Positions 6,559 through 11,024 of a DNA stretch of 11,024 nucleotides are shown in pieces. The first letter of the stretch is position 1, and every line of letters starts with the position of its first letter. A model generated the notes under the pieces. It was not told where the DNA came from. It saw only the letters and a list, made by a program, of their open reading frames with translations, and ran no database searches. A program made the translations under genes and the position numbers. The stretch covers positions 1 to 11,024 of the forward strand of contig JAHELA010000039.1 in the NCBI GenBank assembly GCA_024644425.1, given 5' to 3'. The stretch comes from Nitrosomonadaceae bacterium. Lineage in GTDB: Bacteria; Pseudomonadota; Gammaproteobacteria; Burkholderiales; Nitrosomonadaceae.

Positions 6559-8652
6559 ATGCTAACAAGTATTGCAACGTTCAGCTATACAACAGCAACT
6601 ATTGCATATCTCGTCTTGTCTATTCTTTTGCTAACTAACTGGCGAGGACATATGCATGGGAAGGCATTAACTTTAGCCTGCCTGTTCTCTACACTTTGGG
6701 CCTCAACTCTGACTTATCAAGCTGCTACTCAGGAGCAACAGATTTCGATTCTTACAGATTTCCTGGAAATTCTTAGAAACATAGGCTGGACAATTTTTCT
6801 AATGATTTTGCTAGGACTATTCAGAAAAAAAGAATCCTTCTCATCTTATGAAATCAGACCAACTATAGTAGTTGGCATTGTGCTCTACCTTGCCTTCTCC
6901 ATTGTTTCTCTATACTCACATAACGAATTAAATGTCTCCTCCTCTGAACCATTTAGTTTTAAGACTAGCATACTAATCAGTGTAGCGATGGCAATCGTAG
7001 GAATGATCCTAGTTGAAGAACTCTACAGAAACACTCCAACAAAACAACGCTGGGGAATAAAATTTGTTTGCTTGGGTATAGGTGGAGTTTTTGCATATGA
7101 CTTCTACCTATACAGCGATGCACTACTTTTTGGATATGTAAATCCAGAAATCTGGGCCGCACGGGGAATAGTAAATGCCATAACGGTACCTCTGGTTGCA
7201 GTTTCAGCCGCACGTAATCCTGAATGGTCATTAGGAATCGTCGTGTCACGCCGCACTCTATTTTACTTTGTGGCTTTATTTGGTATCGCTATTTATTTGC
7301 TTATTATGGTAGCAGCTGGCTATTACCTTCGTTTTTCTGGAGGAGATTGGGGAACAGTTTTACAAGTGGCATTCTTTTTTGGTGCGTTAATTCTACTTTT
7401 TGGCGTGCTGTTCTCAGGAACAATTCGCTCCTGGCTTAAGATAACTATCAGTAAACATTTTTTTAGTTATAACTACGACTATAGAGAAGAATGGTTACGC
7501 TTTACTGGCACCCTATCAGAAGGAGAACTTAGATTAGAAGAACGAATAATCCAGGCATTAGCCCAGCTTGTTGAAAGCCCTGGTGGAGCTTTATGGATTA
7601 AAAAAGAGTCTGGCAATTACGAACCTGTGACTCATTGGAATATGCCTTTCACAAATGAGTCATTTAATATTGTTCACGGCTCTACATTTAAGTACCTAGA
7701 TAGAAAAGACCCACTAATTGAAATACAGGAATATATTAAAAACCCTAAAAGGTATCCAGGAACCTCCCTGCCTCACTGGATATCATCAACTCCAAATATG
7801 TGGCTTCTGGTACCGTTAATTCAACACCAAACTTTCTTTGGTTTTGTAATTCTTGCAAAACCCAGAAGTAAAATAATCTTGAATTGGGAAGTAATCGATC
7901 TACTAAAAGTTGCAAGTAACCAGGCATCGAGCTACCTTGCTCAACACGAAGCAACAAATGCACTCATGGTGGCGCGACAGTTTGAGTCCTTTAATCGCAT
8001 GTCAGCCTTTATGATACATGACTTAAAAAATTTGGTTTCACAATTGTCACTCTTACTCTCCAATACAAGCAAGCATAAAAGAAACCCAGAATTTCAGAAA
8101 GATATGGTAGAAACTGTTTCTCTCTCCATTCAAAAAATGAAGCGCCTTTTAGGAAAATTAAGTGATAGAAATTCAATTGAGACACCAGTTCTGTTGTCAA
8201 TTGGTCAGTTATTACAAGAAATAGTTGAGAATAAATCGAACTCCGTGCCAAGACCAGCACTTGAAATAATTAATCCTAATCTGAACGTGTTTGCTGATCT
8301 ATTTCGTTTAGAAAGAGCAATTGGGAATTTAGTCCAGAATGCAATTGAGGCTACTTCTGGAAATGACCTTATACGGATTCGTCTTATGAAACAAGGAAAT
8401 TTTGCAGTGATTGAAATTATAGATACTGGACAAGGTATGAGCGAGGAGTTTATTCGTGAAAAGCTTTTCCGACCATTTGAATCTACCAAATCAGTGGGTA
8501 TGGGTATAGGGGTATTTGAAAGCATGGAATATATTGGCGAAATTGGAGGACAACTGAAAGTTTCCAGCAGCATATCAGGTGGAACAACTTTCCATGTGGC
8601 ATTACCTCTTTATCAGCCAGCAAATAACCTACAGACTGCTGCTTCAGGCTAG
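6559..8652 (+). CDS. prsK: PEP-CTERM system sensor histidine kinase PrsK
   Basis: This 697-residue inner-membrane kinase should sense an unknown signal and phosphorylate PrsR, encoded immediately downstream. Eight hydrophobic segments (about 8-27, 36-55, 72-88, 101-119, 136-155, 167-185, 234-256, 267-287) form the membrane part. A conserved link with FFSYNYDYREEWLRF (301-315) leads to a GAF-like domain (about 320-460). The dimerisation box SAFMIHDLKNLVSQLSLLL carries the phospho-acceptor His487. The ATPase domain has an N box ending at N594 (NLVQNAIEA), G1 DTGQG (from D622), the F box LFRPFESTK and G2 GMGIG (647-651). All catalytic boxes are intact and the HDLKNLVSQL signature is typical of PrsK (TIGR02916). 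No Shine-Dalgarno sequence lies at normal distance; AGGA at 6541-6544 is 14 nt from the ATG, so translation may depend on coupling to the gene before it. The 9-bp gap to prsR supports co-transcription. Confidence 0.95.
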   Translation: MLTSIATFSYTTATIAYLVLSILLLTNWRGHMHGKALTLACLFSTLWASTLTYQAATQEQQISILTDFLEILRNIGWTIFLMILLGLFRKKESFSSYEIRPTIVVGIVLYLAFSIVSLYSHNELNVSSSEPFSFKTSILISVAMAIVGMILVEELYRNTPTKQRWGIKFVCLGIGGVFAYDFYLYSDALLFGYVNPEIWAARGIVNAITVPLVAVSAARNPEWSLGIVVSRRTLFYFVALFGIAIYLLIMVAAGYYLRFSGGDWGTVLQVAFFFGALILLFGVLFSGTIRSWLKITISKHFFSYNYDYREEWLRFTGTLSEGELRLEERIIQALAQLVESPGGALWIKKESGNYEPVTHWNMPFTNESFNIVHGSTFKYLDRKDPLIEIQEYIKNPKRYPGTSLPHWISSTPNMWLLVPLIQHQTFFGFVILAKPRSKIILNWEVIDLLKVASNQASSYLAQHEATNALMVARQFESFNRMSAFMIHDLKNLVSQLSLLLSNTSKHKRNPEFQKDMVETVSLSIQKMKRLLGKLSDRNSIETPVLLSIGQLLQEIVENKSNSVPRPALEIINPNLNVFADLFRLERAIGNLVQNAIEATSGNDLIRIRLMKQGNFAVIEIIDTGQGMSEEFIREKLFRPFESTKSVGMGIGVFESMEYIGEIGGQLKVSSSISGGTTFHVALPLYQPANNLQTAASG

Positions 8653-8656
8653 GAGA
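8651..8656 (+). promoter_or_regulatory. Shine-Dalgarno AGGAGA for prsR
   Basis: AGGAGA overlaps the prsK stop codon and ends 5 nt before the prsR ATG at 8662. It is the strongest ribosome-binding site in this run of genes. Confidence 0.75.
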
Positions 8657-8661
8657 ATGTA

Positions 8662-10014
8662 ATGAGCAAAGAAAAAAGATATCTGCTGATTGTTGAAGAT
8701 GATCTAGGTCTACAGAAACAATTGCGCTGGAGTTTTGACACCTATGAAGTGCTGCTAGCCGAAGATAGAGAAAATGCAATTGCCCAAGTTAGAAGATACC
8801 AACCAGCTGTAGTAACGATGGATCTTGGACTTCCTCCCGATCCAGTTGGCGCTTCAGAAGGACTAACCACTTTGCGAGAGATACTTACACTCGCGCCGAA
8901 TACCAAAGTAATTGTCTTTACTGGAAACCAAGATCATTCTCACGCGGTAAAAGCTATCGCCATGGGAGCGTATGATTTTCATCAAAAACCTTTTAACCCA
9001 GAGGTATTAGGTTTAGTTGTAGAAAGAGCATTCTACCTGCATGCTTTACAGCAAGAAAACTACAATCTGCTCTCGGCTCAAGTAGACTCGCCAATATCTG
9101 GAATTATTACACGCGACCCAGCCCTGATTAAAGTTTGCCGTAATGTTGAAAAAGTAGCTTCTTCAGATGCCTCAGTAATACTGTTGGGTGACAGCGGCAC
9201 AGGAAAAGAAGTGCTTGCAAAAGCTCTCCATCTTTCGAGTACAAGAGAAAATAAGCGCTTCGTAGCGATTAATTGTGCTGCTATCCCAGAAACACTTTTA
9301 GAAAGTGAATTATTTGGCTATGAAAAGGGAGCGTATACAGGAGCCGCAAAACAAACTCTGGGGAAAATTGAACTTGCTAATGGGGGTACATTTTTTCTTG
9401 ATGAAGTAAGTGACTTACCTATTGCACTACAAGCTAAACTTTTACGGTTCTTACAAGAACGAGTCATTGAAAGAATTGGGGGCCGTGAAGAAATTCCTAT
9501 AGATGTACGTGTGGTATGTGCAACACATCAAAACCTACAAAATCTAATTGAAATGAATAAGTTTCGTAAAGACCTATACTACCGACTAAGCGAGATTGTC
9601 ATTACGATACCCCCCCTTCGTGACCGACTAGGCGACGCCACATTGTTAGCACATCACTTTAAAAATAAGTTTTGTGCTCAAAATAAAATATCTCCGCTAA
9701 ATTTTAGCCAAGAAGCTTTGTCTGTTATAGAAAACTATCAATGGCCCGGCAATATAAGAGAAATGGAGAATTGTATAAAGCGTGCAGTCATCATGGCAGA
9801 TGGGACCCAAATTAGCGCAGAAGATCTCGGACTACAGGTTTCTATTACCCCAACAGAACCCATTAACCTGCGTAAGGTTCGTGAAAATGCAGAGCGAAAT
9901 GCTTTGGTAAAAACGATGGCGAGAGTAAATGGCAATATTGCAAAGGCAGCAGATTTACTGGGAGTTAGCCGCCCCACTGTCTATGACTTATTGAACCGCC
10001 ATGGAATAAAATGA
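8662..10014 (+). CDS. prsR: PEP-CTERM system sigma-54-dependent response regulator PrsR
   Basis: This 450-residue NtrC-type activator is the partner of PrsK. The receiver domain (about 6-125) has the acidic pocket E12-D13-D14, phospho-acceptor Asp54 (TMDLGLP) and Lys109 (QKPF). The AAA+ sigma-54 interaction domain (about 145-375) has Walker A GDSGTGKE (176-183), the loop GAYTGA (223-228) that contacts sigma-54, Walker B FFLDE (ending D247-E248), and the PPLRDR and WPGNIREMEN segments. The C-terminal Fis-type helix-turn-helix (about 424-448) includes AKAADLLGVSRPTVYDLL. Tyr in place of Phe in the GAFTGA loop is a known tolerated variant. Length and layout match TIGR02915. In other bacteria PrsK/PrsR with RpoN switch on PEP-CTERM protein genes. 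I see no sigma-54 promoter in this window, so its targets are probably elsewhere. A run of seven C (9610-9616) lies within the coding region. Confidence 0.95.
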   Translation: MSKEKRYLLIVEDDLGLQKQLRWSFDTYEVLLAEDRENAIAQVRRYQPAVVTMDLGLPPDPVGASEGLTTLREILTLAPNTKVIVFTGNQDHSHAVKAIAMGAYDFHQKPFNPEVLGLVVERAFYLHALQQENYNLLSAQVDSPISGIITRDPALIKVCRNVEKVASSDASVILLGDSGTGKEVLAKALHLSSTRENKRFVAINCAAIPETLLESELFGYEKGAYTGAAKQTLGKIELANGGTFFLDEVSDLPIALQAKLLRFLQERVIERIGGREEIPIDVRVVCATHQNLQNLIEMNKFRKDLYYRLSEIVITIPPLRDRLGDATLLAHHFKNKFCAQNKISPLNFSQEALSVIENYQWPGNIREMENCIKRAVIMADGTQISAEDLGLQVSITPTEPINLRKVRENAERNALVKTMARVNGNIAKAADLLGVSRPTVYDLLNRHGIK

Positions 10015-10041
10015 ATATCTTGCTATTGATATCCCATTATT

Positions 10042-10070
10042 TTGCCGTTAATTATATAAATTTTTATAAT
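10042..10070 (+). promoter_or_regulatory. Sigma-70 promoter before the acyl-CoA ligase
   Basis: TTGCCG (10042-10047, 4 of 6) is followed after exactly 17 bp by a perfect TATAAT (10065-10070). The predicted start near 10077 lies about 5 nt from the ATG at 10082, and no Shine-Dalgarno sequence is present between them. This is the best promoter-like match seen in the window and implies the ligase starts its own transcription unit with a very short or absent leader. Confidence 0.5.
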
Positions 10071-10081
10071 AATCTTTCTAT

Positions 10082-11024
10082 ATGTCTAATCTTGTTCACC
10101 AACTGATTTATAAATCTGCAAATCATACTCCTCAAGCTGAAGCATTAGTCTATCAGGAGCAGAAAAAAGACTATGCAACAGTAGCTAAAGCAGTTGAGAG
10201 TGTAGCTTCGGCTCTTTTTTCATTAGGGCTATGTCGGAGTGAACGACTAGCTGTTTATCTTGAAAAACGCCATGAAGCAGTTACTGCTCTATTTGGAGCT
10301 GCTGCTACAGGCGGAGTATTCGTACCAATCAATCCTCTTCTCAAACCGGAGCAAGTAGCCTACATTTTATGTGACTGTAATGTAAGAGTTTTAGTGACTT
10401 CATCTGACAGACTAAATTTACTTTCTAAGGTTCTCTCACGATGCCAAGACTTACACACAGTAATAGTCATCAATCCTAATGAGCAGCTACCAAATATCTC
10501 AGGTCTGAATGTCATACCTTGGAACCAAGTATGTTCTTCTCCCTCAACTGCCAAGGGACATCATATTATTGATACCGACATGGCCGCGATTCTTTACACG
10601 TCAGGTAGCACTGGTAAGCCAAAAGGCGTGGTCCTTTCGCACCGAAATCTAGTAGCAGGAGCGGAAAGCGTTGCACAATATTTGGAAAATAATTCTGATG
10701 ATCGAATTCTAGCAGCATTACCGCTAAGTTTTGACTATGGTTTTAATCAACTTACTACATCATTCTATACTGGGGCTACATGCGTCTTAATGAATCATCT
10801 TTTACCAATTGATGTTCTCAATATAGTGCAAAAAGAAAATATCACTGGCCTAGCAGCCGTACCCCCTTTGTGGATTCAATTAACAGAGTTAAATTGGCCA
10901 AAGGTTTCATCAATTCGATACATTACTAACTCTGGTGGAGCAATGCCTCAGGCAACGCTGAGCAAGCTGCGTAGTATCTTTCCCAAAGCAAATGTATTTT
11001 TGATGTATGGTCTCACTGAGGCTT
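10082..11024 (+). CDS. Exosortase A-associated acyl-CoA ligase (AMP-forming), 3' end cut off
   Basis: The frame is open from ATG 10082 to the window end (314 codons visible; the family is about 500-plus residues, so the C-terminal part is missing). It belongs to the ANL adenylating enzymes. YTSGSTGKPKGV (172-183) is the phosphate-binding P-loop motif; LPLSFDYGFNQL, NSGGAMP and YGLTEA near the visible end are the later core motifs. The stretch EKRHEAVTALFGAAATGGVFVP, followed by NPLLKPEQVAYIL, closely fits the exosortase A-system ligase family (TIGR03098 type). It should activate a carboxylic acid as an acyl-adenylate and pass it to CoA or a carrier protein; the acid is unknown. In related loci a PLP-dependent decarboxylase and an acyl carrier protein often follow. 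An upstream in-frame TAA at 10070 fixes ATG 10082 as the earliest start, and the conserved N-terminus begins right after it. There is no Shine-Dalgarno sequence. Confidence 0.93.
   Translation, partial: MSNLVHQLIYKSANHTPQAEALVYQEQKKDYATVAKAVESVASALFSLGLCRSERLAVYLEKRHEAVTALFGAAATGGVFVPINPLLKPEQVAYILCDCNVRVLVTSSDRLNLLSKVLSRCQDLHTVIVINPNEQLPNISGLNVIPWNQVCSSPSTAKGHHIIDTDMAAILYTSGSTGKPKGVVLSHRNLVAGAESVAQYLENNSDDRILAALPLSFDYGFNQLTTSFYTGATCVLMNHLLPIDVLNIVQKENITGLAAVPPLWIQLTELNWPKVSSIRYITNSGGAMPQATLSKLRSIFPKANVFLMYGLTEA

Noticed and set aside
8458..8469. Perfect 12-bp palindrome GAAAAGCTTTTC
   Set aside because: It lies within conserved codons of the PrsK F box (EKLF), so protein constraint explains it.
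8205..8573. 122-codon open frame on the minus strand within prsK
   Set aside because: It lies wholly opposite the conserved kinase domain, has no recognisable motifs and is a shadow of the real gene, as are the other minus-strand frames.
10015..10032. ATATC/GATAT inverted repeat after prsR as a terminator
   Set aside because: The stem is only 5 bp, A+T-rich, and lacks a U-run.

Overview
The window is an A+T-rich stretch (about 35-40% G+C by eye, not computed) carrying eight protein-coding genes, all on the + strand. The gene content identifies it as part of an exosortase A (XrtA)/PEP-CTERM exopolysaccharide locus of a Gram-negative bacterium. That points to a beta- or gammaproteobacterium, but I cannot name a genus. 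The markers are the XrtA-type glycosyltransferase, an XrtA-type asparagine-synthase-like amidotransferase, an EpsB-type polyprenyl-phosphate sugar transferase, the PrsK/PrsR two-component pair and the exosortase A-associated acyl-CoA ligase. No exosortase, PEP-CTERM protein, Wza/Wzc or PrsT gene lies inside the window; they would be expected nearby or elsewhere.

Layout. Positions 1-843 hold the C-terminal part of a family 4 glycosyltransferase cut by the window start. A glutamine-dependent amidotransferase follows 14 bp later (858-2756). After a 76-bp gap comes a polysaccharide deacetylase (2833-3825), whose stop codon overlaps the TTG start of a CelD-like GNAT acyltransferase (3822-4763). 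A 363-bp gap (4764-5126) contains a repeated 9-11 bp element, small inverted repeats and a short open frame that may be a leader peptide or a decayed gene. Then come epsB-like sugar transferase (5127-6536), prsK (6559-8652) and prsR (8662-10014), tightly packed. After a 67-bp gap with a good sigma-70-type promoter, an acyl-CoA ligase starts at 10082 and runs off the window end.

How they work together. The EpsB-like enzyme should load the first sugar phosphate onto undecaprenyl phosphate. The glycosyltransferase should extend the lipid-linked repeat unit. The amidotransferase, deacetylase and GNAT should decorate the polymer (amidation, N- or O-deacetylation, acylation). PrsK is a membrane histidine kinase and PrsR a sigma-54-dependent activator, a pair known from this system to control PEP-CTERM protein expression. 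Spacing suggests four transcription units: glycosyltransferase-amidotransferase, deacetylase-GNAT, epsB-prsK-prsR, and ligase onward.

The overall system is already described. The less usual parts are the deacetylase/acyltransferase pair placed between the core genes, the structured leader in front of the epsB-like gene (three MLRI-type start motifs), and two genes without Shine-Dalgarno sequences whose best promoters lie so close to the ATG that near-leaderless mRNAs are possible.
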